DNA of 10,038 nucleotides from positions 1 to 10,038 of the forward strand of contig JAKAEH010000009.1 of NCBI GenBank assembly GCA_021825955.1, in the 5' to 3' direction. This DNA comes from a bacterium (GTDB taxonomy: Bacteria; Patescibacteria; Microgenomatia; Levybacterales; UBA12049). Under the pieces are notes generated by a model. That model had not been told where the DNA came from. It was given only the letters and a program-made list of their open reading frames with translations, and made no database searches. The position numbers and the translations under genes were made by a program. This document shows positions 1 through 5,910 of this stretch, in pieces (the stretch's first letter is position 1; the number at the start of each line of letters is the position of its first letter).

Positions 1-47
1 AGCTTTGCTTCTTTCAAGTAATATTCAATCAGTTTTCTCAAATCCAT
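1..47 (-). CDS. 5' end of an unidentified gene running off the left edge
   Basis: An ATG at 47..45 opens a frame that stays open to the window edge and encodes MDLRKLIEYYLKEAK. The peptide is amphipathic and charged, like the start of a helical cytosolic protein, but 15 residues are too few to assign a family. The main support is upstream: a perfect TATAAT (59..54), extended by TGC, sits exactly six bases before the ATG. That geometry recurs at other genes in this window. The promoter overlaps the stop codon of the upstream cupin gene, so the gene probably has its own transcript. There is no Shine-Dalgarno sequence. Confidence 0.55.
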   Translation of the reverse strand, partial: MDLRKLIEYYLKEAK

Positions 48-62
48 AAGTAGATTATAGCA
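48..62 (-). promoter_or_regulatory. Extended -10 promoter, leaderless start at 47
   Basis: On the minus strand the sequence reads TGC-TATAAT (62..54), then six bases, then ATG at 47. The consensus extended -10 explains the lack of a recognisable -35 hexamer. Transcription would begin at or next to the A of the ATG, giving an mRNA with no 5' leader. The box overlaps the TAA of the cupin gene. Confidence 0.6.
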
Positions 63-417
63 AATAATGGTCAGATGGGGTCCAGCCGGGAGTGGATTTT
101 ACTTCCACCCAAGTTTCGTTACCTTTTGCAGAATGCTTTTCAAGCGGTTTTATAACAAGAGTTTCCCCAACACTTAAAGGAAAGTCTTTTCCGTCTTTGG
201 TTACTGTTAAATGTCCTTTTAAAACCGTGTATGTTTCAGTACTCACTTTGTGATAATGCAGCTGAGATTTGTCTATGACAGCTATTGCCAAACTATAATC
301 TTTGTGTTCCGAAGACGGTTCTACCTCGCAGATTATTTCAGAATTGGATTTATTTATTACGATATTTTTACCGGGATATTGTAAATTAAGCTTGAACTTG
401 ACGAGGGACGATTTCAT
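55..417 (-). CDS. Small single-domain cupin protein
   Basis: A 120-residue protein forming one cupin beta-barrel. Cupin motif 1 is visible as HYHKVSTETYTVLKG at 54-68, supplying His54, His56 and Glu61. Motif 2 contains PLEKH with His95. These are the usual metal ligands of metal-binding cupins and all are present, so a metal site is likely. Single cupins act as isomerases, dioxygenases, sugar epimerase-like enzymes or ligand sensors, and nothing here picks the substrate. It has no signal peptide or membrane segment, so it is probably cytosolic. The frame is open to an ATG at 441, but I chose MKSSLVKF at 417 because a perfect TATAAT lies six bases upstream and because the longer start would place the promoter inside the gene. 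Confidence 0.8.
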   Translation of the reverse strand: MKSSLVKFKLNLQYPGKNIVINKSNSEIICEVEPSSEHKDYSLAIAVIDKSQLHYHKVSTETYTVLKGHLTVTKDGKDFPLSVGETLVIKPLEKHSAKGNETWVEVKSTPGWTPSDHYLL

Positions 418-429
418 GATGTAATTATA
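418..429 (-). promoter_or_regulatory. -10 box with leaderless start for the cupin gene
   Basis: TATAAT on the minus strand (429..424) is followed by six bases and the ATG at 417. No good -35 hexamer is found at 16-18 bases upstream (TAACCA at 17). It lies in the 32-base gap after the stop codon of the upstream membrane-protein gene and decides the choice of start codon. Confidence 0.5.
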
Positions 430-449
430 GCTTATTAACAAGTGAATGG

Positions 450-1106
450 TTATTTTGTCACCACGTGGATTCTTGATTGGATGAGGTTTGCGGTTACATT
501 CATTTCCGTTTTCATTTGCACCTGATAAAGCTTCGGGCCTGTATCATAAGAAAGCAAAGGCGAGACAAAAAGGTTTGTGTCGGCAACTGCGGTTCTTGTT
601 ATTTCAGAATTCCAAACAGGATGCTTGTCTGTAACATTGTAAAGCCGAATTGAAACATTTCCGTTGGCGCTTGGAACATTAACGGATGGTTCAAAATAAA
701 CACTTTTAATATTTGAATATTGGGCGATGTCTGCTGTAATAATTGCGCCTGGTACATCACTCCAGTCTCCCGATTGGTTGGCTCCGTAGCCGATATTGAT
801 GTAGTAATCTTTTTGCGTCTGGGTTTGACCAGCTGTTGTTTTAGTAGGGACGGGCGTTGGAGAAGGAATTTCTGAGGTTGGAGAAGCGGTAGAAGCGGGA
901 ATTGCTTGAACAATTTTATTGTAAACAGTGGCTGTTGGTTTATAAGTTATAAATTTATAGGAAAGGAAGGAAACGATTCCAATTATAGCCAGAATTAAGA
1001 TTGCGAAAACGAGAATTGTCCTTTTTGCCAGTTTTTCATCTTTTTTAAGTTCCGCTTCTTCATGGTAGAGCTCGTCCAAAATTTCAGAGTTATCAATATC
1101 GCTCAC
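450..1106 (-). CDS. Single-pass membrane protein with stalk and extracellular beta domain
   Basis: A 218-residue protein of unknown function. Residues 1-29 are highly charged (DELYHEEAELKKDEKLAKR) and probably cytoplasmic. Residues 30-50 are a strong transmembrane helix. Residues 70-98 form a Ser/Thr/Pro-rich stalk with SPTPVPTKT, and about residues 100-218 form a soluble domain with alternating hydrophobic residues typical of a beta-sandwich. There are no cysteines or catalytic motifs. This layout suggests a surface display or adhesion protein with the C-terminal domain outside; the role is inference only. The start codon is GTG at 1106, chosen because it gives the natural charged N-terminus and follows a plausible -10 box. 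It is divergent from the microprotein/NRAMP pair and 32 bases upstream of the cupin gene. Confidence 0.75.
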   Translation of the reverse strand: MSDIDNSEILDELYHEEAELKKDEKLAKRTILVFAILILAIIGIVSFLSYKFITYKPTATVYNKIVQAIPASTASPTSEIPSPTPVPTKTTAGQTQTQKDYYINIGYGANQSGDWSDVPGAIITADIAQYSNIKSVYFEPSVNVPSANGNVSIRLYNVTDKHPVWNSEITRTAVADTNLFVSPLLSYDTGPKLYQVQMKTEMNVTANLIQSRIHVVTK

Positions 1107-1142
1107 ACTATTATTTATATTTTAGAACACGAAAAAAGTAAA
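1107..1142 (-). promoter_or_regulatory. Probable promoter of the stalked membrane protein
   Basis: On the minus strand TTTACT (1142..1137), a 17-base spacer and TATAAA (1119..1114) are followed by seven bases and the GTG at 1106. The boxes match four of six and five of six consensus positions. The spacing again predicts a leaderless or near-leaderless mRNA. This promoter is back to back with the one for the microprotein at 1161-1195. Confidence 0.4.
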
Positions 1143-1160
1143 GAACGAGGGAATTACATG

Positions 1161-1195
1161 TTGCTTTAGTTAGGAACTATTGTTACCATTTTCAT
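1161..1195 (+). promoter_or_regulatory. Sigma70-type promoter, leaderless start at 1196
   Basis: TTGCTT (1161-1166), a 17-base spacer and TTACCAT-type -10 (TACCAT core, box 1184-1189) preceded by TG at 1181-1182 form a complete extended promoter. Six bases separate the box from the ATG at 1196, so transcription should start on the start codon. It drives the 51-residue microprotein and, by read-through, the metal transporter. Confidence 0.6.
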
Positions 1196-1351
1196 ATGGC
1201 ATCAAGTAAAAAGCTGCATCCGGTATATAGGCACTATCTTCGTCAGAGAAAGACTATTAGCCGTTATGTAGGCGGGGAAAACTTTTTTGAGTTAAAAATA
1301 GCATTAATTATTATTGCTTTGTTTTTGCTTTATCGCTGGCTCTTTGCGTAA
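1196..1351 (+). CDS. 51-residue membrane microprotein upstream of the NRAMP transporter
   Basis: An open frame of 51 codons from ATG to TAA. The N-terminal 24 residues are strongly basic (MASSKKLHPVYRHYLRQRK), followed by a hydrophobic segment at about 31-50 (LKIALIIIALFLLYRWLF). This predicts a single membrane helix with the basic tail in the cytoplasm. Its reality is supported by a promoter with -35, 17-base spacer and extended -10 placed exactly for a leaderless start, and by its stop codon lying four bases before the transporter ATG. That spacing suggests translational coupling and a shared role, for example a small accessory or regulatory subunit of the transporter. I do not recognise a family. 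It could also be an independent small membrane protein. Confidence 0.65.
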   Translation: MASSKKLHPVYRHYLRQRKTISRYVGGENFFELKIALIIIALFLLYRWLFA

Positions 1352-1355
1352 TAAC

Positions 1356-2675
1356 ATGGAAGAGGTTGAAGAGAAAGTAGCAGAAGAGGTAGTTGAGGTA
1401 AAACATAAATTCAATAGGCTGCTTCGTATAATAGGTCCCGGAATGATTACTGGTGCAGCAGACGATGACCCTTCAGGAATCGCAACCTATTCTCAAACAG
1501 GAGCGCAATTCGGTTACGGACAGCTATGGACTGCCCTGTTTATGCTCCCTTTGCAGACTGCAGTTCAGGAGGCGTGTGCGCGAATTGGAGCAGTTACCGG
1601 AAAAGGACTCGCAGCAGTTGTGAAGCAGCATTACAGCAAAAAAGTATTATACGCAGTCGTTCTTTTGGTAGTGATTGCCAATACCATTAATATTGGAGCG
1701 GACTTGGGTGCCATGGCTGCAGCAACCCAGCTTGTGATTCCTCTACCCTTTGCGGGGCTTGCAATCCTTTTTACTGCACTAGTTCTTATACTTGAAATTT
1801 TTTTGTCTTACAAAACGTACGCAAAAATATTAAAATGGCTCTCGCTCTCGCTACTTGCATACCCCCTTACCGTTCTTATTGTTCCGCAACCATGGGGAAC
1901 AATTCTTAAAGCAACCTTCTTGCCGCATATGGAATTTAATTTCGCATTTTTGTTTATCATAGTCGGCGTGCTTGGGACTACGATTTCTCCATATATGTTT
2001 TTTTGGCAAACGAGTGAAGAGGTGGAAGAGGAAAAAGAGGTAGGAATAATTCAGGGAACAAAAAAACCTCATGTGACAAAATCATTTATACGTAATATGC
2101 GTTGGGATACGGCTCTTGGCATGATTGCCTCCGAAGCCGCAACGTGGTCAATAATTGTAGTTGGTGCAACAGTCCTCAATGCAAACGGTGTTACAAACAT
2201 TGATACTGCAGCCCAAGCTGCCAAAGCCCTCGAGCCCTTGGTGCATACTTTTCCGAATGCGGGTTTTATTGCAAAGTGTATTTTTGCCAGCGGAATTATT
2301 GGGTTAGGCCTTTTGGGTGTACCTGTTTTGGCCGGATCTGCGTCATACGCGCTTTCGGAAGCATTCAATTGGAAAGAGGGTCTTGGTCTTAAACTAAAAC
2401 AAGCGCACGGATTTTATGGAGTTATTACCATTGCAACACTTATTGGACTTCTTATTAATTTCGTAGGTATAGATCCCATAAAAGCGCTAGTTGTTGCAGC
2501 TGTTATTAATGGAGTCGTGGCTGTCCCGCTTATTTTTGTTATTGCAAAAGTTGCTGCTAACGGAAATGTTATGGGTGAACACAAAAGCGGAAAATTATCA
2601 AAGATATTTGTATGGCTAACCTTTTTGGGAATGGGTGCCGCAGCAATCGCCATGTTTGCTACCTTTATCCGCTAA
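1356..2675 (+). CDS. NRAMP-family divalent metal transporter, atypical clade
   Basis: A 439-residue polytopic inner-membrane protein with about eleven hydrophobic helices. The first helix carries the NRAMP signature region GPGMITGAADDDPSGIATYSQ (start at residue 27), with D38-P39-S40-G41 where classical Mn/Fe transporters have DPGN. Helix 6 (about 254-275) reads IASEAATW where the classical MPHN metal-binding motif would be, so the metal-coordinating Met is absent. Such changes mark divergent NRAMP groups, including the NRAMP-related Mg2+ transporters (NRMTs); substrate is therefore uncertain (Mg2+, Mn2+ or other). The start MEEVEEK at 1356 is preferred over an in-frame ATG at 1314, because 1314 lies inside the microprotein gene. 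No Shine-Dalgarno is visible; translation may depend on termination-reinitiation from the upstream frame four bases away. Confidence 0.85.
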   Translation: MEEVEEKVAEEVVEVKHKFNRLLRIIGPGMITGAADDDPSGIATYSQTGAQFGYGQLWTALFMLPLQTAVQEACARIGAVTGKGLAAVVKQHYSKKVLYAVVLLVVIANTINIGADLGAMAAATQLVIPLPFAGLAILFTALVLILEIFLSYKTYAKILKWLSLSLLAYPLTVLIVPQPWGTILKATFLPHMEFNFAFLFIIVGVLGTTISPYMFFWQTSEEVEEEKEVGIIQGTKKPHVTKSFIRNMRWDTALGMIASEAATWSIIVVGATVLNANGVTNIDTAAQAAKALEPLVHTFPNAGFIAKCIFASGIIGLGLLGVPVLAGSASYALSEAFNWKEGLGLKLKQAHGFYGVITIATLIGLLINFVGIDPIKALVVAAVINGVVAVPLIFVIAKVAANGNVMGEHKSGKLSKIFVWLTFLGMGAAAIAMFATFIR

Positions 2676-2781
2676 CCAAATCCTTTTGCTGAGTGGGACG
2701 GTCACGGATCTTCTTATCTTTATAACTCATTGTCTCACATCAAGGCTAACCGAGAAAGAGGTAGAGCTTAATTTCTAAATG

Positions 2782-2796
2782 TGCTAAGCTAAATTA
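2782..2796 (+). promoter_or_regulatory. Extended -10 promoter, leaderless start at 2797
   Basis: TGC-TAAGCT (2782-2790) matches TGnTAnnnT and is followed by six bases and the GTG at 2797. The -35 region is poor (TAGAGC at 2762-2767), as is usual when an extended -10 is present. The position supports GTG at 2797 as the true start. Confidence 0.45.
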
Positions 2797-3984
2797 GTGA
2801 AAAACCAAAAAGGTTTCGCTCCGGTTTTTATCATACTAGGACTTTTTTTATTAGTAGTTTTAGGTATTTGGACAAGCTTTTTTTTGAAATCCCAATCACA
2901 ATCGGGCTTAAATAACAATATTGACGGCCCCACGTGTCCTAACAACTCGGTATACACCGTTTCTCCTATCGCCATCGAGAAGATCCTTTCAATTATTCCT
3001 TTAGGAAATATTGGTGCTCCTGATCATATTCTGCCCACAGATCATATTTATCTGATGGTTAAAAATGATAATAACGTAGACCCCTCTAAAGCAGTATCAG
3101 TCTTCGCGCCTGCAGATATCACTATCACCAATATTACCAGTCATAAAACTTTAAGAAATGGTAAAGTTTTTTCCGATGATTACTACATTGAGTTTTCTCC
3201 TTGTAAAGATATTAAGGCCAGGTTTGATCACGTCACGGCACTTCCGCCCAAATTAATGATTTTACTTTCTCAAAATAAAGGTGAGTGCGAAAAAAATAAT
3301 CCCAGGCCTGGTGATGAGTTCAGCTATTGTCGTTATAACGTAAAACAAGAGATTAAAGCAGGCGAAGAATTAGAAAAAGCCGGAGGCGGGGCATCAACCT
3401 CGCTGGATTTTTGGACACAGGATTTTAGGTTAAAAAAGCTGGGGTATGCCAACCCCAAGCGGTATTTTGAGGACCAATTTTACATTACTTGTCCGATTGA
3501 TTATTTCGAGCCATCGCTCAAAAAAACTTTATCGGAAAAATTCGGTAGCTGGTCAGGGCAAAAAAGAACGGTAGAACCCTTATGCGGAGAGGTAAACCAG
3601 GATATAAAAGGGACCGCCCAAGGTAATTGGACAAGTGGTGACGGATATATTGATATGCCAGAACACTGGGTGGAAAGACTGGCCCTCGCGCACGATAATA
3701 TAGACCCAAGTATTGGAATAGTAGCAATAGGCGGAGTTATTAGTAAATCTGTAAAGATCCAATTCCCTTTCGCTCAAACCGGATTGAAAAACCGAAATTT
3801 TTCCCAGGTTACCGCAGATGGAAATGTTTATTGTTATGAAGGCAAAACAATTAGCACGGAGGAAGTTCCCAAAGGAAGGGTACTTATTCAACTTACAGAC
3901 AGGACATCACTAAAAGCCGAATATCAACAGAGAAGATGCGACGAGGGCACAATTTTCTCAACACCGACTGTATATAGGCGTTAG
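2797..3984 (+). CDS. Anchored exported protein with degenerate M23-like region and conserved Cys-rich C-terminal domain
   Basis: A 395-residue protein starting with GTG. The N-terminus MKNQKGFAPVFIILGLFLLV resembles a prepilin-like KGF segment followed by a membrane helix (about 7-30); such N-termini are common on exported proteins of CPR bacteria. Residues 70-150 (APDHILPTDHIYL, VFAPADITITNI, YYIEFSPC, RFDHV) follow the order of strands in M23 peptidases and lipoyl-like barrels, but the HxGxD metal site is not complete, so it is probably a non-catalytic binding domain. Residues 220-395 hold a second domain with TCPIDYF, PLCGEVNQDIKGTAQGNW and several more Cys. Eight Cys lie outside the membrane (47, 136, 164, 178, 232, 263, 346, 381), consistent with disulfides. 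Role unknown; a cell-envelope or surface-binding job is inferred. It has its own promoter. Confidence 0.75.
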   Translation: MKNQKGFAPVFIILGLFLLVVLGIWTSFFLKSQSQSGLNNNIDGPTCPNNSVYTVSPIAIEKILSIIPLGNIGAPDHILPTDHIYLMVKNDNNVDPSKAVSVFAPADITITNITSHKTLRNGKVFSDDYYIEFSPCKDIKARFDHVTALPPKLMILLSQNKGECEKNNPRPGDEFSYCRYNVKQEIKAGEELEKAGGGASTSLDFWTQDFRLKKLGYANPKRYFEDQFYITCPIDYFEPSLKKTLSEKFGSWSGQKRTVEPLCGEVNQDIKGTAQGNWTSGDGYIDMPEHWVERLALAHDNIDPSIGIVAIGGVISKSVKIQFPFAQTGLKNRNFSQVTADGNVYCYEGKTISTEEVPKGRVLIQLTDRTSLKAEYQQRRCDEGTIFSTPTVYRR

Positions 3985-4000
3985 TGCGAGATTAAATTAA

Positions 4001-4129
4001 ATTGATAGTTTGGTTTCCGCTCGCTCACAGCTGGCTCTGGTTGATGACTTCCGAACCATTCAATGGGCAGAAAGCATCAAGTATCCAGAGTTAGTGTACC
4101 AAAAATCATTAAGGTTTCTTCAGGCCTAA
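4001..4129 (+). pseudogene. Protein-like C-terminal relic, or a 39-residue small ORF
   Basis: After an in-frame TAA at 3998-4000 the frame is open to a TAA at 4127. The peptide includes RSQLALVDDFRTIQWAES followed by IKYPELVYQKSLRFLQA, which has normal amino-acid usage and looks like the tail of a folded protein. There is no ATG; a TTG at 4010 lies six bases after TAAATT, so a small leaderless gene is possible. I do not recognise the family. It sits just where GC content drops, so a gene truncated by insertion of the AT-rich block is an attractive explanation. A frame of this length can arise by chance, so confidence is low. Confidence 0.35.
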
Positions 4130-4139
4130 ATAGCAATGT

Positions 4140-5846
4140 TCATTTTTGTTCAAAATATTTTTTATTTACTTCGATGGTTTTTATTGCATCTCTATCAAAC
4201 CAATTGATGAATGTGGATTCTCTCATCCCATAATTCGCGCCAAATCTCCAATTTGATAGCAAATAACACTGCTTGACTGTTCTCGTAATATCTACGATTA
4301 ACATATTGATTTCATTTTCAGTAATTTTGCTGGGATTATGAGGGAAATCTCCGTCATTAAAAGAGATTATAAAAACCCGCCCCCCCGAAAGACCTTTTGA
4401 GCCTACATGAGTTGTTAGTTTTATCGTTGGGAGATTATTTTCTTCTTGTTCAGTGGTGGCTTCCTTCTTTTTAATCAACCTTTCTTCTATTTGGGATTTA
4501 GGTATGGCTATTATATCTTCCAATTTTTTCCATCTATCGTTATCTACAGATTCCTTATTAACCACCGATATCAAGGTTTGAATAATATTAAGATATTTTT
4601 CTTTGTAGGATTGCTCCAATAAACTGCTCAAAGTTATCCCATTTGATGTTTTTTTAATTATCTCTTCAAAACTAGAGGGTTTTTCATGTTCAACAATTAT
4701 TCTCCATCCCAAATTGGAATCTGCATCGAGCCTTAAAAGCTTTGTTAAAGCTAATAACAGGTGGTCGTAAAAATCAGGTTCTTCTCTTGGTTTATATTCA
4801 TGCTTTATTCCCATGAGTTTGAAATAGTTGGAAACCTGCAACAAGTATTGTGATGCACCTATTATTAAAACATCAAAATATCCTTTTTCTTTTGCTTCAT
4901 CAATCTCAAGAGTTGTTATTTTCTTTATCTCATCTGCAATAAATCTTGCAACATAAGGGCATTTTTTTGTGAACATAGAGCACTTAGCATGAATTATTTT
5001 GGGAAAGTTATTGCTATCTTGTGCTTTTATCGGAGAAAAAGTTAAGTAATCTTTTTCTAGTCTACTTGATAGAAATCCGTTTTCCTTTGCTTTTTCAATT
5101 ATTGTTTTTACTTCTTTAACAATAATTTCCGTGCATCTAAAGCAATAAGGAAGATTAAAGACCTTGTAGGAATTATCAGCGGCCTTTTTCCTTATAATAT
5201 CTGGTGAAGACCTAAAATCATAAATAGCTTGGTCATCATCTCCTGCTAGTATAAGTTGCTCAGCTTTTATAGCTTTTTCTAGGAAAACAGCTTCCAATTG
5301 ATTAAAATCTTGATATTCATCTACTACTGCAACTTTATAGTTTGCCAATGGAGAATTTATTTCTTCAGCAAGAACTACAGCTCGATAAACAATATCCTCG
5401 TGATAATATGCTTTATAATAATCTCCTCTTTCAAGAAAAAAATCTATCGCTTCATTTTTCTCAAAATTTCTGAACAACTTTGAAAAGTCAATTTTTGTAC
5501 TTGGGTCTTTTATAATTTGGTAATCTTTGTCTATGATATGTTCTAATCCCGAAAAAGTTTCTCCATCAGCTCCACCCGTTCTCATATAAAGCATTTTAGC
5601 TAGAGAGTGAAAAGTCCTAGCATCGGCATGTTCTCCTAATTTTGCTCTCAAATCTGTTGAAAGCGCATTTATAAAAGTAATTGCTAGAGAGTCACTAGGA
5701 TTTGAGGAGTTTTTTATTAAAATTTTTTTGAATGTGAAACTTTTTCCACATCCAGCACCTGCAAGTATTATCTTTCTAGGATGATTTGAATTGACAATAA
5801 GGTCTGTAAACGAGTTGCTATGCTTAGTAAATTCTTCATTCGTCAT
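4140..5846 (-). CDS. UvrD/Rep-like superfamily 1A helicase
   Basis: A 568-residue ATP-dependent DNA translocase/helicase. Visible motifs: Walker A AGAGCGKS (29-36), motif Ia around ITFINALSTDLRAKL (56-70), TFHSLA (78-83), Walker B VVDEYQD (174-180), motif III GDDDQAIYDFR (202-212), motif IV YCFRCTE (234-240), motif V THVGSKGLSGG (479-489) and a motif VI-like DITRTVKQ (519-526). All ATPase motifs appear intact. It is shorter than housekeeping UvrD/PcrA (about 700 residues or more), with reduced 1B/2B regions, as seen in helicases of defence systems such as GajB. It has no nuclease domain. It lies 64 bases downstream of the helicase-nuclease gene on the same strand, so the two are likely co-transcribed and work together. 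A G7 tract in motif V is a possible slippage site. Stop codon is TGA. No usable Shine-Dalgarno is present. Confidence 0.85.
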   Translation of the reverse strand: MTNEEFTKHSNSFTDLIVNSNHPRKIILAGAGCGKSFTFKKILIKNSSNPSDSLAITFINALSTDLRAKLGEHADARTFHSLAKMLYMRTGGADGETFSGLEHIIDKDYQIIKDPSTKIDFSKLFRNFEKNEAIDFFLERGDYYKAYYHEDIVYRAVVLAEEINSPLANYKVAVVDEYQDFNQLEAVFLEKAIKAEQLILAGDDDQAIYDFRSSPDIIRKKAADNSYKVFNLPYCFRCTEIIVKEVKTIIEKAKENGFLSSRLEKDYLTFSPIKAQDSNNFPKIIHAKCSMFTKKCPYVARFIADEIKKITTLEIDEAKEKGYFDVLIIGASQYLLQVSNYFKLMGIKHEYKPREEPDFYDHLLLALTKLLRLDADSNLGWRIIVEHEKPSSFEEIIKKTSNGITLSSLLEQSYKEKYLNIIQTLISVVNKESVDNDRWKKLEDIIAIPKSQIEERLIKKKEATTEQEENNLPTIKLTTHVGSKGLSGGRVFIISFNDGDFPHNPSKITENEINMLIVDITRTVKQCYLLSNWRFGANYGMRESTFINWFDRDAIKTIEVNKKYFEQK

Positions 5847-5860
5847 TAGCTTATTATTTT

Positions 5861-5874
5861 ACTCCAGTAGGAGT
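5861..5874 (-). repeat. Short hairpin between the two helicase genes
   Basis: ACTCC-(4 bases)-GGAGT forms a perfect 5-bp stem in the 64-base gap. On the transcript it is followed by AAAAUAAUAAG, which is not a T-run, so it is a poor terminator. It sequesters the only GGAG near the 568-residue helicase start, though that GGAG is about 16 bases from the ATG and too far to serve as a normal ribosome binding site. It may be a processing or attenuation element, or nothing. Confidence 0.3.
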
Positions 5875-5910
5875 TATTGGTCTAGAGGATTTGATAATCA
5901 GTTTTAAGAA

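Noticed and set aside
599..913. Overlapping frames inside the membrane-protein, transporter and helicase genes (for example 599-913 -, 2069-2368 -, 5891-6133 +)
   Set aside because: They overlap well-supported genes in other frames, have low-complexity or unbalanced composition, and no promoter signals.
1314..1355. Longer NRAMP start at ATG 1314 (adds MLCFCFIAGSLRNN)
   Set aside because: It lies inside the microprotein frame and has no promoter or ribosome binding site of its own; ATG 1356 gives the usual charged N-terminal tail before helix 1.
2676..2771. Open frame of 31 codons directly after the NRAMP stop, in the same frame (NPFAEWDGHGSSYLYNSL...)
   Set aside because: It has no start codon and an open stretch of this length is common by chance. 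A second frame is also open here. Stop read-through or a relic cannot be excluded but is not supported.
3985..4139. Bidirectional terminator between the convergent genes
   Set aside because: No GC-rich stem followed by a T-run is present; the small palindrome CCATTCAATGG has a one-base loop and cannot form a normal hairpin.
5862..5865. GGAG as ribosome binding site for the 568-aa helicase
   Set aside because: It is about 16 bases from the ATG and is paired in a small hairpin, so the spacing is wrong for a Shine-Dalgarno.
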